Of a DNA stretch of 64,000 nucleotides, positions 19,344 through 32,639 are shown piece by piece. The stretch covers positions 124,001 to 188,000 of the forward strand of contig JAACJK010000065.1 in the NCBI GenBank assembly GCA_013368325.1, given 5' to 3'. Position 1 is the first letter of the stretch; each line of letters starts with the position of its first letter. A program made the translations under genes and the position numbers. The DNA is from Ephemerocybe angulata. Taxonomy: Eukaryota; Basidiomycota; Agaricomycetes; Agaricales; Psathyrellaceae. Below the pieces are notes generated by a model. That model was not told the DNA's origin and did not search any database. It saw nothing but the letters and a program-made list of their open reading frames with translations.

Positions 19344-22097
19344 CTTGACTACTCGGTTGCTTGCCCGGAGCTTCACCTTCCGACGGCTATGCATTAGCGT
19401 AATGACTAGTCAATTTGGTGGTGTAGGTCGTTCCACCACCCGCCGTGTGCCGTTAGCGTGATGATCGCTCCTGCCGCGCCCAGCCCGCTGCCTCCGCTTC
19501 GCCGTACCTCGTCTTCTTCAGGTGCGTCTTCCTCCAATTCTTTCGCTATCATCCTTGGCCCTCTTCAACATGTTATGTTCATTTCAAATAGTCCTTGAAA
19601 TGAACAGAACATGTTGAGCAGTGTCAGGGACATCCCTTCTTGCTATCCCCGGATTAGATATTGCATTTGACCCTGAGTCCTAGCTCCGGTTTCTGCTGTC
19701 ATCCTTCATTGGTGCCGTTCGTCTTTTCCAGGGTTTCCTTCTCCTATTCGAACATAATTATGTGCCCTGACCTCCCATATCTCATGGCTACAGTACACGC
19801 AATTTAGATACAGTATAGGGAGGGCTTTCGGGGAATAATTGGACTCTCGATTCCAGTCTCCTTACGAGACTGGCGCCCATTTGTACATTATAGCTGTCAA
19901 TGGATTGCCGAGAATTTCTCGTTATTCCGATTCTCTTCGCTTGCCCGCACGTCCCGGATCTCCGAGCACCAAGCAACGCCCGCAAACGATGGCACGATAT
20001 CTTTTTTCCAAGTCCGCTCTCTTTCGTGGGTACTCTTCAATATACTGCCGTCTTCCTTCCTCCCTATCACCTCACCCCACTGTCTTCCCCCCGCACCGCC
20101 GTCTCATTGCTACATACAAGTGCTCGCCATCGTCCTATCTCTAAAACACAAACCGAATCGTTCAGCACCGACTCAAGGCCCGAACGCGACAGGCTCAGCA
20201 AGTCTACAGCTCAGCCGCAGCCTCCTGCCTTGCTCACGGGATTTATTTCTGTACAGTCTTCGCCGTTCGACCCCCTCCAAGATATTGCCGCCCACCCCTT
20301 CATTTACATCTGCTCAAAACGGTTGCAATTCAGTCATTGGTGAGCGTTACCCCTTACACGTCTCCCCCTGCTCACGGGATTCAATTATATATAGTCTTCG
20401 TCGTTCAAGACCCCTGCAAGAGGCTCGGAGACTCACGTTCCAAGCCCACGGTTTCGCGCCTCTCGCGTTGATTCTGTCCCATTGCTATTTCACCAACAGT
20501 GCGTACCTCTTTGTCAACCAGCCTCACAGCTCACCGGATTCATTTCCATACAGTCTTCGATGAACAACTCCAAAAGGAACTCGGTACGCCGTCAGATCCC
20601 CTTACAGCACAAATACTCATTCTTGTCCTAGCGCGCCCCGGATACACGGGCGTTGTGGCTTTGCACCTGTCCAGTGAGTCCTGTTCATCACGGCTCGGGC
20701 TCTTACCACTACTCACGGGATTTATTTCGATACAGTCTTCGCTATTCAAGGCTCACACAAGACGTCAAAAACCCCAAATGCCCGGCCGCCGCGCCCTCGC
20801 TCGCTCGCGGGAATTTGATCCGTTGCCGTTCAACGAACGGTGCGTTTACCATCCTCCCCAGACTCCCCAGCTCATCAGAGGCAACTCTCCACAGTCACGG
20901 TTCATCGAAGATCCTCTCCCACACAACTCGGTACGCCCCGTATTCTCGTACAGCTCCATCGCTCATTCATTTCCTAGCACACCGCTCGCGGGAAACATTT
21001 CTGTTGTGTCTTTGTTATTCGGGGTGCTTTGACATGTGAGTATTCTTATTTCGTTCACTCAGCTTCTCAGATCTCAGATCGCTCACTGTGCCTGGAATTT
21101 ACGTTTAGACATTTAGTTGTACAATTAAAGAAACTTACGGTACGTCATGTTCATCTGGTTTGAACCGAAGTGGGCGAGGCTGAATGCCCAGACAGTTTGC
21201 CGGCGCCAATTCCATCGTGGCTTCGCCACGATGCCTTCAAAGCAGGGATCAATTCGCTTTTGGCAACAATGCCGTCCCACACAACCTGACATCATGTCCG
21301 CCCATGCGATTCCGACACCACGCTCGCCGGAATCATTTCCGTTGCGTTTTCGCCATCTGGGGTGCTTTGACAATGTACGTACCTCCCTGTTCGGATCAGT
21401 GAACTTCAACTCGCTCAACGAGATTCCATTTAGGATTTGAGTATCAGACAACGATAGAGGTACGTTATATTCCTTAGCCGGCATCCATCCCCGTTCTGAC
21501 AGCTCTAGCAGGTCTACGCCGGCCGTGGGGCCAATTCACACTGTGGTATGTCAATTCTGCTTCATATGCTGGCGCGCGACTAACTCGGGGGATTACAAGG
21601 TTGCTCGGCACGCTTTGCGCCATCGCAGAGCCACCAAACTATTTCTCGGGCACGTTTACCCTTTACCCGAGAGACTGCGAGAATTGCTGACTGACAGTAA
21701 GAGCCGAGACGTGAGAGTCCGAGCAGAGCTGGACAGTTTCTGTCACTCGTGAGAGATCAGTACGGCGGGAGCGCCATTAGACGCCGCCGTATGTATGAGA
21801 TGAGGCATAATTTGAAAAGAAATCCCATACGTATACCTCGGAAGGTTGCGTGCATCGGAAGAGAGGTAGGAACGAGCTGAGGCCTCGGGTGAAGGGTTCA
21901 TGAAAGTTATGAAACGAGACCTTTCCCGTTTGGGATGAGATAGATGAATCAGGGGCGCGCGTAATTTGTCTTCTCCAAGCCTTATTGGGCCCATTCCGCA
22001 TGGAGAGAGACTGGAAGCAATTTTAGTGCACCCAAAGGACTGCGAAGTAGTATAGCAGGTCCCCGTCTGAACGGTTAGCATAGCTAAACCCACAGAC

Positions 22098-22132
22098 CAG
22101 ACTTAGGGTAAGCTAAGCTTACCCTAAGTCTG
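22098..22132. repeat. 35-nt palindrome (A2)
   Basis: Identical to 11484-11518: 17-bp arms around a single A, each arm carrying TTAGGGT or its complement. Confidence 0.8.
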
Positions 22133-23680
22133 CCTTACCCCTAGTAACCCCTAGGGTACCAGATATGTATGTATTATGACTCAATGCCATTGATATTTTA
22201 CCTACCGAAGCTCTAAAAAAGCTGGCATGGCTCGGGAGCAAAGTCCGATTGAAGAAACACCCTGCATGCACCGCGAGGTATATCACGTCGTCACCATTCA
22301 TAACGAATACCGGATACCACTTCCCCCACTTCCCATTTGCAATCCAAACCTTTTCGAGCACTCATAGACATAGGTGTGTCTGGGAGTGCAATCGCGATGC
22401 AAAACGACCCGGACATCGACGATCGTTCCATTTCACAAGGCAACCGGCACGCAAGCAAGTCCCTGCAGGCCTAGTCATCCAATACACGCCAATTGCAATG
22501 TAGACATTTGCGTTGCAATGCCCTCACTGATTGACATAGTGTGAGACTTGAATGATGAATGGGTGGAGTCGCCCAAGGGTCCCCGGAACTTGCAAAGTTG
22601 ACACCGCGTTCGGCGGACTTGCGCATTCCGGCCTTCGCTGGCCTGGTGTTTGAATTTGGTCCATTCTGGCCTTCTCCCTGGCTCCCAGACGACCGAAGTA
22701 GGCACTATTAGGCTGGAAGTTATGCTATCCATTCTATTTCAGCCATCTATGTTGTCGAATATCGCGCGATCCGCCGGCACACAGAGCCACGAGATCGGGC
22801 GCTTATATTAGACGCGCGAATTCAAACACGCGATCTGCAGTTGAACGCGCTCTGATAGTGGGTCTATCAGCTGAGTTGGCTTGAATATACCTTATTCTAT
22901 TGGGACACGGTCACTCCCAGTCACTCCTATTCCTGGAATGTGAACAGCACATCAAGATCTCGGTACCTACTCCTCCTCAGCCTGTTCGGCACGATTCCGC
23001 GTTTTTTTAGAGGTATATCTGACGTTTCGTCAGCACAGCCGTGTAAATAATGATGTATCATACGTACTGTGAGAGTGGGAACTGACTCTGCCTGGACCGC
23101 GGCGATTTGGAAGCGGTGGATGTGAGATATCCGAGAGGAGGAGATAGAGTCCAAAAGCGACCTATTGAATGCATTCGGAGACTTTTGAGTACAGGGGTAG
23201 CATATTATGTATTCTAGATATTAGTAGGTAGTGGCTTGGCATGGGGATGTAACGGGCCTGTGAATAGCACGATGTGCAAAGCAATAAATCAAGCATGCGT
23301 GCAATTACAAGGAACGCACGAATTCACTCTAACTACACCTATAGCACATATTTGGCACTCACTGAGCAGTAGATATACCCCTTCTTGGGCCACCCTAAAC
23401 TTTACCATCCCTCCCTACGCCCCACCAACTCTCCACCAGCGCAGATTCGCGATCTCGCCAACCCTCTCCTCCTCGTCCCGTCCATCCGAGATAACGCGAT
23501 AGAACTCGTTTCCGCGCACCGGACCCATCACTCGGCTCGCTTAGCCATGCCAACCGACACCCGAAATGCCCGGCTCAGGGCGAACAGTCAGCCAAGACCG
23601 CACTAGGATAGCGAAGAGTGCAGGGTGGGCGCGAAGGCATCGGTGTCCGCTGAATGGGTGCGTAATGCAATTCTAGGTGT

Positions 23681-26600
23681 ACTCAGGGGTCTTATTGCAG
23701 ACTCCACTGTGGTGCCAAGTGGATCGATGTGGTCCTAGAATGGCGAAATCGCGCGATGTGTAATGAACGGCTTGGGCGCTAAAAACAGCGCAGAGAAAGC
23801 GCGTTGAATAGAACGCAATCCAGGCAGTAAGTAGGCACATAGTCAGTAGAAAGATCCTTACCCTAGCTCTACTAGTAAGCTCCGAGCACCCTCGAGGACC
23901 CCGCGCCCCGATCTCCAACCCAAACTGATCCATCCACACCATCCCCTCCTCGCCCCACTCGCCCCAAAACACGCCATTCAAACGCACTTCCCAGGAGAAC
24001 CCTGTCTTGGCACATCAACACAGCCCATCAAACACGCTAAATGTACGTACCAACTCCACTCAGCGCCCGAAACTCTGCTCGGAAGCACGGAGCGAATGCA
24101 GGGAGACGGGGAGATGCACGTAAGTTGCGATACGAGCGAGAGAACGACTTTGCGCATTCGGGCGTTAGGGGACTCGTCGGGTGCCTAGGACAGGGTGAAC
24201 CCGGGGCTGGTCGGGTCAATTGGGAGCGGCCGAATGTATAAAGGATGGGATGGTGGAGAGGGGATTGGCATCATCCTCCACTTGTCCATTCATTCCTCCC
24301 CTCACTTTCCTTTCCCTCTATCACTTTCAATATCATCTCTTCGCTTGTTCTTCCTGCTATCGCATTGAAGCCCTGACTGTAATCGCCGCCGTCGACGCCC
24401 ATAGACCCTGGTACGGTCTTTCTTGAATATGAGACGTCGGCTTCATTTTATCTTAGCGCCGGCAGCACGAACCCCTCGTTTTGCCCGACCAGCGAGTTCA
24501 CGGCTCTCCAGTGGCAATCGGCTGGCCAGATATTGCAAAGGTACGTCTAATTTATCATTCATTATGCGAGTTTCTGTTCACAATTTGTTTTCAATTTGTA
24601 GTCGCGGCGAATGAACGCTAGACTCACTGCGTCTCGCTGATCTCCGACTCGTGCTCGCTGTCCAGGACCAGGACGAGAAACAACACAACTGTGTAAGTAC
24701 ACGCTCAGTTGTACACAAGGCACCTTACTCATGTCATTCACGCAGGATGAGCTTTTAGGAACAAACCGATTTATTGAGATACGTATATACAACGCGCCAA
24801 CTCGCGACATAGCTGGAAGACCAGGCTGGCTACGTGAAGGTAAGCACCGGCTCGTTGCTTACAACACAGTCCACTGACGATTTCACCCATAGGGGCCTAC
24901 CACCCGGCCCCTGACCCTTCGTTCTACCCAATCCGCCATATCCCTACCCTTCGCCGTCGCCGTACACGTCCACCGCGCCGCCGCCCAACCGCCGCCCGTG
25001 AGGCTCAAATGGCCGAGTTTTTCGCCAACGGCTGAATGAGCAAAAACAGTCAGTCCACATCTTCAAGATGTTAATCTTTTACTAACCATAATTCTAACTA
25101 TCTACACAGCCTGTCGTCCTCTCGCGTCACGGCCCTCATCCTCTATTCCACCACTCGCCGTGACTGTCGTCGCCGTACACGTCCAGCGCGACACCGCTCG
25201 TGAGGCTCAAAGGGTCATATTGTAAGAGAAAGCCTAAACAAGTCAAGTCAGGTCAGTCTAAGTCGTCGAAATGATAATCTTTTACTAACCGCACGCATAG
25301 CCCGGCCATCCTCTCGCCTCACGGCCCACACAAGTCCCACTGACGACTTGTGACCCAGAGAAGGCCGACACCCACACCATTACCCTCCGTCCCCCGAGCC
25401 CACGCCGATCCTGCCCTTCGCCGTCACCGTGCACGTCCAGCACGCCGCTGCCCGTGAAGTTCAACGGCTAGGCCGTGCATGAAAGTCGATATGAATAAGG
25501 TTAGTCATAGTCAGTCCACTTCGTCTCATGTAATCTTTACTGACCATTTTTAACCGCTGACATATCTCGCCTGCAGCACAACCCTGCCGCCCTCTCGCAC
25601 CACGAATCCCCGGCCAGACACGGTGCGCCCCAGCGACGACCCTCGAATGGATTTCGTCGCAAGTTTGGCGCGGCCTGCTGCACTCCGAATGCCTGTAGCA
25701 TTCGTTGAATGCATCTGGTAAACAAGTAAGTCTACCATCGACCAGCGAGAGCACAGGATGTACTAACCTCTGAACCTCATGTTGTTCTCTAGTTCGCCGG
25801 CAGGCCAGTCCTTTGTCGGTTTCAGCATGACGGGCTTGCGTTGCGTGCGTCGTCGGTAAGTGTCGGTTGTCGACCGTTTTGACGCGCTTGCTGACCGGCC
25901 GGTGTTCTCGTCGCCTTGTAGATGCACCTGTCCACTTGTCGGCCTGTGCCTTGCACAACCCAATCCGTTGGGGATCCGAACACAACAGCGACGTCAGTGG
26001 GCAAGGTCCTGCTCTTTCGTCGGCCGGCTACCGTATTCTGGTGGTGGAGTGTGCGCGGGGTTCTGTCTTTGTTGAGCGTGGGGTGTTGACGACGAGGAGG
26101 GTCGGAGGTATGGTCGGAGGTATCGGCTGGGTCGTCTGCATGACGACGAGAATGTGAGTAATTGTCTCGGTCGTGCGCAACGCGTACAGTCAACGTACAT
26201 TACTCACCTCGCTCCATCTCGGCTTCACAGCTATTGGGCTGAAGTAGCGAGAGCCGTCGTCGTCGCCCGTCCCATTGCCCCGTGCCGTCCGCCGTCGCCT
26301 CTAGAGTCGTGCGTCATCGGGGCCTCCCAGCGGCGAATGGCTTTCGTCGCACGTCGAGCACGGCTTGCCGAAGCTTCTGGCACTGCCGTAGCCTTCGTCG
26401 TCTGTTCCTGCGATCGTAAGTACCCCCGCATCGATCTAGAAGAAATTCTTGCTCACGAATATTGCTTCGAAGGCCCGAACGCCGAATGCCGTGGTTTTGG
26501 CCGTCGCTGCATTTGATATCATGAGCCTGGATGAAATGTAAGTGTACCATTGGCCCAGGAGTGCGCGATTTGCTTACCTTCGACATCCCAGATATCTAAT

Positions 26601-28309
26601 TCTAACTTCTCGCGCACTTGCCCTTCGTCGGCCGGCAGTGCGGTGTCGAAAGCGTGGTGGGGCGAAAGGCTTGGGGTTTCGTTATCGGTGAGTGTGATGT
26701 TTCGATTGTCGCTGACTGGCCGGTGTCGTAGTGGTCGTATCGGCGCAGGTCGCGAAGTTCACGCCGTCGGTGGGGAAAGCGCGTGGTTGTCTGCCTTCGG
26801 TGAGTGTGGTTGGCTGGCCGGACTTCTGCGTCGCGGGGAAGGCTGTCTTCGCACGTCGACCCCGGTTTGTTGGAGTTTCTGGGACTGCTGCGCTGCGTGG
26901 GCTTTCGTTGAGCACCGGTAAGTATTTTTTGCGTCGTTTTCGAGGGGGTTTGCTCACGCGGACGTCGGCGGTCTTTTGGAGGTTGCGGAAGTCTTGATTT
27001 CGGCTGCCGTTGGGTTTGCTTTCGTCGGGTGATAGGGTGAGTGGGCCGTCGATCTGTGAGCATGGGATTTGCTCACCTTTGAGCTCGAAGATAACCAGCT
27101 TCTCGTTGAGGGCTCCGATCACGTCCGTTGTCGGTGGACTGGTTGAGTACGTCGTGCACGAGGGCTTGATCATCGTCGGTGGGTCGGGATTTTCGCCGTG
27201 ACTGACTGGCCGGTCTTTCTCTGTAGGTCGTGTTCTTGCAGGTTGCTTTTCTCGTGGGCCTGGCATGCGACGTGCGGCCGGAATGATTCACTCTGAAGAA
27301 CGGTGAGTGCATCATCCTTTGGCGAGAATACCAGACTAACCTTGATAACAGTCAGACCGGCGACCGCGCTCGTTCGTCGAACGGCCATCGTGGAAGGGAG
27401 TTGTGGCGGAGTTGGGTCAAAGGCGCGTGCTGGTGAAAGCCTATTGTTGATGACGGAGCCGGAGTTGAGCTTGCGGTATGTGTTTTCGTCGTAGAGGAGC
27501 CTAGTGTAGACTTATGTACCGCCGACGGCCATCTGTAATACAAATGAGATGCGTTACACATGCGCGGCATCGCGTACTGACCGTGGGTCTTTGCGCCAGG
27601 TGCTCGTGCATGTCGGCTGTGGGTTCGGCGGGCCATCGCAGTTGCGGTGAGTGAGAGCTGCGAGGTTGTGGTTCGAGATCGTGCAAGGGCAGCGGCACCC
27701 TCGAGTGCACGATGGATGCGTCGAAAGGAGGCGCAGGCTGGCGGCGAGTGGCATGGAGGGAGGCGGTTGACGCGTCCGATCGTTGGATCGAGGGGTTTGG
27801 TCGCAGGGGAGGGAGGGCTGCCGGCTGTGTGAGCGGAGGGGAGCCTTCGTGCCGCGGACGGCCAACTGCAATGTAATTCAGTTGGCTTATCCACCTGCGC
27901 GGCGTCGGGCACTGACCTTGGATCATTGCGCCATTTCCTCGCGCATTCTCGGCTGTGGGTGAGTTTGAGAGCCGTGCGAGGAGGTGGGTGGAGGGATTGG
28001 GTCGAGTTCTCGTGTGTGATTGAGATCTTGCAGTGGACAGGCGGACGGGTGTATGAAACATGCGCCGAAAGGAGGCGGCGAGTGGCATGGAAGGGGGCGC
28101 CTGATCGTCGGATCGAGGGGTGTGCGAGGCAGGCAATCGGCACGCGAGGGGAGGGGAGGGCAGCGTGAGCGGAGGGAGAGAGCCGGTTGTTTGGCTGCCG
28201 GGAGCCAAACAAAGGCGTTTGGCGCTCGTCGTGCACAGCCACGCATCACCAATTTGGCCGGGGGCGATGACAACGCTTAGCATCCAACGACCACCACCTC
28301 GATCACACC
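23681..28309. repeat. Spacer right half (A2)
   Basis: TATAAA lies at 24237-24242, but the ATG-bearing first exon seen in A1 and B1 is not preserved. Type I modules span about 24890-25735, type II 25735-27360 and type III 27500-28200. The type II region is longer than in A1 and closely matches A3 (55550-57150). Open minus-strand frames, for example 26682-27266, reflect strand-symmetric splice signals rather than a recognised protein. Confidence 0.6.
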
Positions 28310-29697
28310 ATGGACGACCTCGTACACGCCAAGGCGCCGCCGTCGGCGTCGCTGGTGAACCTCGACTCGGCGACGGCCACGCCCTCCTTCTCGCAGACGC
28401 AGACGATGGTGCACGACGAGGTACGGAGTCGGGTACTTATGTGAGAACGTGCTAACGATGTGCAGATGAGCGTCTTCGTCGCTGCACAGAGAGGAGATGT
28501 AGCCGCCCTGCGCCAGCTCATCGAGTCGGGCAGCGCCGCCGCCACGGACCGCGACGAGCAGAACGTGACGCCGCTGCACTGGGCGGCGATCAACGCCCAC
28601 ATCGCCGCGTGCCGCTACCTGCTCGAGCAGGGCGCGGACGTCGACGCGCGCGGGGGCGACCTCGTCGCGACGCCCATGCAGTGGGCCGCGCGCAACGGCT
28701 ACCTCTACATCCTCCACCTGCTCATCGCGCACGGCGCGGACCCGACCATCGCCGACAGCCAGGGCTACAACACCCTGCACCTCGTCACGCATAGCAGCTC
28801 GATTATGCCGCTGCTGTATTTGCTGCACCAGCCGATCAGCGTGGACTCGCGCGACGCGCAGGGGCACACGGCGCTCATGTGGGCGGCGTACCAGGGCGAT
28901 GCGCTGAGCGTGGATCTGCTGCTGCGGCATGGTGCCAACGCGAATCTGAAGGACGAGGCGGGGCTGACGCCGCTGCACTGGGCGGTCGTGCGCGGGAACA
29001 AGGTGTGCATCCGGCGGCTGGTCGAGAAGGGCGGAGATGTGGCGGCGAAGGACGCGGAGGAGCGGACGCCGAGGGACATGGCGGTGGAGCTGAAGAGTCT
29101 CGGGGCGTGGAAGCGCGCGCTGGAGGAGGGCGGGATGAACGAGCATGGCGTGAAGCGGGCCAAGCCGCTGAGTGACCGCAATACGAAGATCGCGATATTC
29201 GTCATGCCGACGCTCTTTTTCTACCTGATTTTCATGACCCTCTCCGTGCTGCCGTGGTACACCGGCGTCCTGCTCGCCATGGCAGAGTTCTTCGGGATGC
29301 ACCACGTACGTCTCTGCCCCGGTCCCAAACCTGTCTAACCCTCCCCTAGATCGTCACACGCGTGCTCCTCAACAAAAACACCTACACGGACAGCGTCAGC
29401 CAGACCCCGTACTTCGCGGGGATCATCACCGCGTCGCTCATCTGGGTTGTGTACGCTTGGGTGACCCGGCTCCTGCATCGTGAGTCCACTTCACTGAGCT
29501 TGCCAAGTACCTGCTCACACTCTGCAGAGGCGGAGTCGCACCCGTTCTCGCATTTGATGTTTGCGCTCGTCGTGGGGCTGTGCGCGTACAACTTCTTCCG
29601 GGCTATCACCCTGGATCCGGGGACGTGCCCGAAACCGGTGAGCGACGACGAGTTGAAGCAGATCGCGAGCGAAGGGTGCTTAGCCGCGTCGGCATGA
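28310..29697 (+). CDS. AKR1: AKR1-like copy 4, lacking the DHHC domain
   Basis: Exons are 28310-28420, 28466-29305, 29350-29479 and 29528-29697, giving 416 residues. Exon 1 starts [12 protein letters not shown] (A in place of S). Ankyrin repeats, the membrane segments and LDPGTCPKP are present. An in-frame 12-nt deletion leaves [12 protein letters not shown], then a B-type tail ends CLAASA and TGA at 29695-29697. The changed CCGGTGAGC (GCGAGC in copy 1) creates a possible new splice donor in exon 4. There is no cysteine-rich domain and no DHHC. Confidence 0.75.
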
Positions 29698-30194
29698 TGC
29701 CTCGGGATGATACACGAGCTCGGTTAGCCCGATATGGGCCTCTACCTTCCAAAAGGGTCGAAAAGTGCGAAAAACGTTAAGTTTTTTGCTTTCAGAGTGC
29801 GTGGTTTCGGTCTATCGGACTGTTATGCAGCGTGACCCAGCGTCTATTCACAGTTTTAGCTATTACATTCGGGTTCCTACGGGTAGATCTACGTACGGGG
29901 CTATCTAAGGGGCATTACGATGGCAGGCAGAACGGCGACTGGGGAGGCAATCAGCGAGCGACGAGCAAAGACTACAGACTCACGACACACAACGGTCTAC
30001 GTAGATTACGACGGCATTACGACGACTAGTGAAGGAGTCAGTGAGGGGTGACAGAAGACTGAACAGACTCACGACATACAGCGGGCATCGGATAGTCAAG
30101 ACGGCGAAGGACGTATCCCAGGTTATATACCCGCCATTTCGTGACTGTCACGCTTGCCAGCGCAGAGGTGCCAGCGAGCTCCTCATCATCCATC

Positions 30195-30625
30195 ATGGCA
30201 TCCTCGGTTGTGCACACAAAGCACCATTCCGCCTGCATCATCTCTGGTACCAATCTGGTACGTCATCCCTCCTCTCCCTCATTCCTTCTCTTTCCCTCCT
30301 TTGGAACAATTGCTGGAGAATGGATTTGAACCGAAATCCATTCTCTGTCAATTGTTCTGCAAGGAGGGATAGCCCTCTTTACTGACCTCCTGTGTCCTGT
30401 TTGCAGCCCAGCACTGAATTCCGCGTTTCCGACTCCGTGATCAATTACGCTCGCTTGCTTCTGGGTCCATCCGGCAGCATCGCTTCAAGTTATTTCTCAT
30501 CATCCCCCGACGGCGTCGCTTCCTCTCCTTTCTCTTCCTCCTCAAATGCCTTTGCTGACTTACCTTTTCTTCCAGGCTATAGAATCCCTTCGCTCGCCTG
30601 CTTCAATTTCAAAGTAGAATTATAG
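30195..30625 (+). CDS. Candidate small Ser-rich protein gene (B1)
   Basis: ATG at 30195 lies about 65 nt downstream of a TATATA box. Exon 30195-30257 reads MASSVVHTKHHSACIISGT and on. An intron at 30258-30406 (GTACGTC, branch CTGAC, acceptor TTTGCAG) is phase 0. Exon 2 (30407-30625) is open to a stop and rich in Ser (SPDGVASSPFSSSS), giving 93 residues in total. The intron is unusually long for this locus (149 nt) because it holds the 77-nt hairpin. There is no recognised domain, and no intact counterpart in the A units. Confidence 0.35.
30293..30369. repeat. 77-nt hairpin within an intron (B1)
   Basis: The left arm TCCCTCCTTTGGAACAATTG continues to GAATGGATTT. The right arm begins AAATCCATTCTCTG and ends GCAAGGAGGGA, around the loop GAACCG. 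Arms are about 35 nt with only a few mismatches. A second, identical copy lies at 39704-39780. Confidence 0.75.
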
Positions 30626-31089
30626 TAGCCCCTATTTAGATAGACGACGACCCTGAATGTAAGAACGGTTTCGCCGGAGACCCTTAGTAATTGCGTGACG
30701 CCGCGTTAGACTCGTTTCGGATGTACCTCCGGCTCAGGGACCAACCTTCTTTCTTGCTCGCTTCGACACGCCTTGGACACGCCTCGACACGCTGGCTCGG
30801 CACCTCTAGGGGTCTCGTTTCATCCCGCCTCTTTCTTTCTTCCATCTTCCATACCCCCGATTCTACGTTTCCCCAGCAAGATGACCTCCCCCAATCGTCC
30901 ACCTCGGCATGCTCAATTCAGCTTCGAACTGGCAACACGGTTCGTCTGCTCTTGCTCTGTATTTTCCTCGCTAACTATTTTCCAGGCATCCGTCGTTGTA
31001 GAGGCATTCAGTTCGTGACCTTCGTCCGCCGTCGGCTCGTGCATTCCCAGCTGACAGAATATCGTGCAGACTTCAAGTTATTCAGTCCG

Positions 31090-32465
31090 ACGCCGCTCGC
31101 CGGGACAAAATCCATATATACTTCGTGATGCACACGACCTACAACGTCAAGACATGCGCTCCCTTCGAAGTTCGCCTCTACCCACCGCCCGATCCCATAG
31201 GCAAGTATTTTCGCTTGAGTACTACCCGTCCGCCGCTGACATTGGCATTCTCTAGCGCTCTCGCGGGAATTCGATCTGTTGCGTCTTCGTGACCGCCGGT
31301 CGCAGTTCAAGCTCGTTCCCCGGAAGAAGATACATACATAATTCGCCAGACAAAAGACCACCCTAGCGCATCGGTTTGTCCACCGTCGGTCTGTGCATGC
31401 CATACAGCTGACGGATATTCAGGCACTCGCACGGAGGTCCAGACGCCGCTCGCCGGAAGAAAATCCATATATACTTCATCATGCACAACACGACCTCAAG
31501 CCAGCACCCTCTCACGCAAATCTCGCCGGAAATCGATCTGTTGCGTCGCGACGCTTCCCCAAGTCCCGAAACAGCCACAGCACCCAGTGCTCTAGCCCGC
31601 CGACTTCTCCGGCCACCTCTCGACGACCTCGCTGCTCAGCGGAAATCAATACGTCGTGTATTTGCCGTTCAGGCTTTCAAGACTCCCCGGAGACATCCCC
31701 GGCCACCTCTCGACAACCTCGCCGCTCACGGGAAATCGATACGTCGTGTAATCGACGTTCAGGCTTTCAAGATTGCGTACGTATGCAGTGATGTCGGCGT
31801 CTGGGCATGGCTGACTTCGGAGCTGTTCTAGCTCGCCGGAAATCGATCCGTTGTGTATTCGACATCCGAGGTGGGCATACCACTGTCCTATTCATTGCAT
31901 TCGATGACGTGATACTCGCCGGACAGGGAGCACGCGCATCGCATCGCTACAACACGCACCCAACAACCGGCGTTCCATCTAAACCTCACACCGGATTGCA
32001 CAAGCGCCCTGAGCGACGGGCGTCACGGTCATCATCCCACTTCCACCCAATTCCGTACGTTCAACCGAGTCCAATCCCACGTTCGTTCACCAACCATCTC
32101 GTATTCGCCTTGCCTCTACTCTCGCCGGATTTATTTCTATCGTGATATTGCCGTACGTTTAATTGATCATCTTTGACCCCACTTACGCTCGCTAATGAGC
32201 TCGCATGCTTACAGCCTCCTCTCTCGCCGGGATCATTTGTATAGTATAATTGCCGGTCGCATACCTTTCGGTGAGTGTACGTACTGTTATGCTACTGGAT
32301 CATCTACTGACCACCTTCAAATACAGAACAAGCTTTCCCCGAAATCATTTCTAGCACGTCCCGCCATCCGCCGTCTTGCCGCCGTCCGGAACCGTCCCTC
32401 AAATCGTAAGCATTCCTAGTCACCTATTACCCACCTCGTTTTCTAACCCCCTTCCATTTGCAGAA
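31090..32465 (+). repeat. Micro-exon-like motif cluster (B1)
   Basis: The motif occurs at about 31096, 31260, 31449, 31522, 31635, 31725, 31832, 32121 and 32223. The clearest unit is a 39-nt exon at 31832-31870 (frame RRKSIRCVFDIR). It is flanked by a 55-nt intron (31777-31831, GTACGT, CTGAC, TTCTAG) and a 56-nt intron (31871-31926). Well-formed introns 32271-32326 and 32406-32463 follow. A block of about 90 bp is tandemly duplicated (about 31609 and 31700). Confidence 0.5.
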
Positions 32466-32639
32466 CAGAATACATGAGCCAATTTTGCGCCCGCCGTAAA
32501 CAGTGAATGTCGCTGTAAGTGTTCGCTGTTGTGCATCCCGTCTCACACGCTCAACCAGTCCCTCGCAGCCCTGACCGTCGAAGATAGTGACCGGTTCCCA
32601 TGCGTGGACACTGGAGACGCAAATCTCGTACGTACATTA

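Larger units (their letters stand above)
18631..23680. repeat. A-type spacer left half (A2)
   Basis: This matches the A1 left half at an offset of about 10.6 kb. It contains a GA-rich tandem repeat block (18740-19255), TATATATA at 19262-19269, hairpin GCGTTTGTTGA with TCAACAAACGC (19296-19324), a second hairpin to 19343, the 21-bp inverted repeat 19567-19615, a micro-exon-like cluster 20205-21380, the 35-nt palindrome 22098-22132 and a small ORF at 23272-23502. No other gene is visible. Confidence 0.7.
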
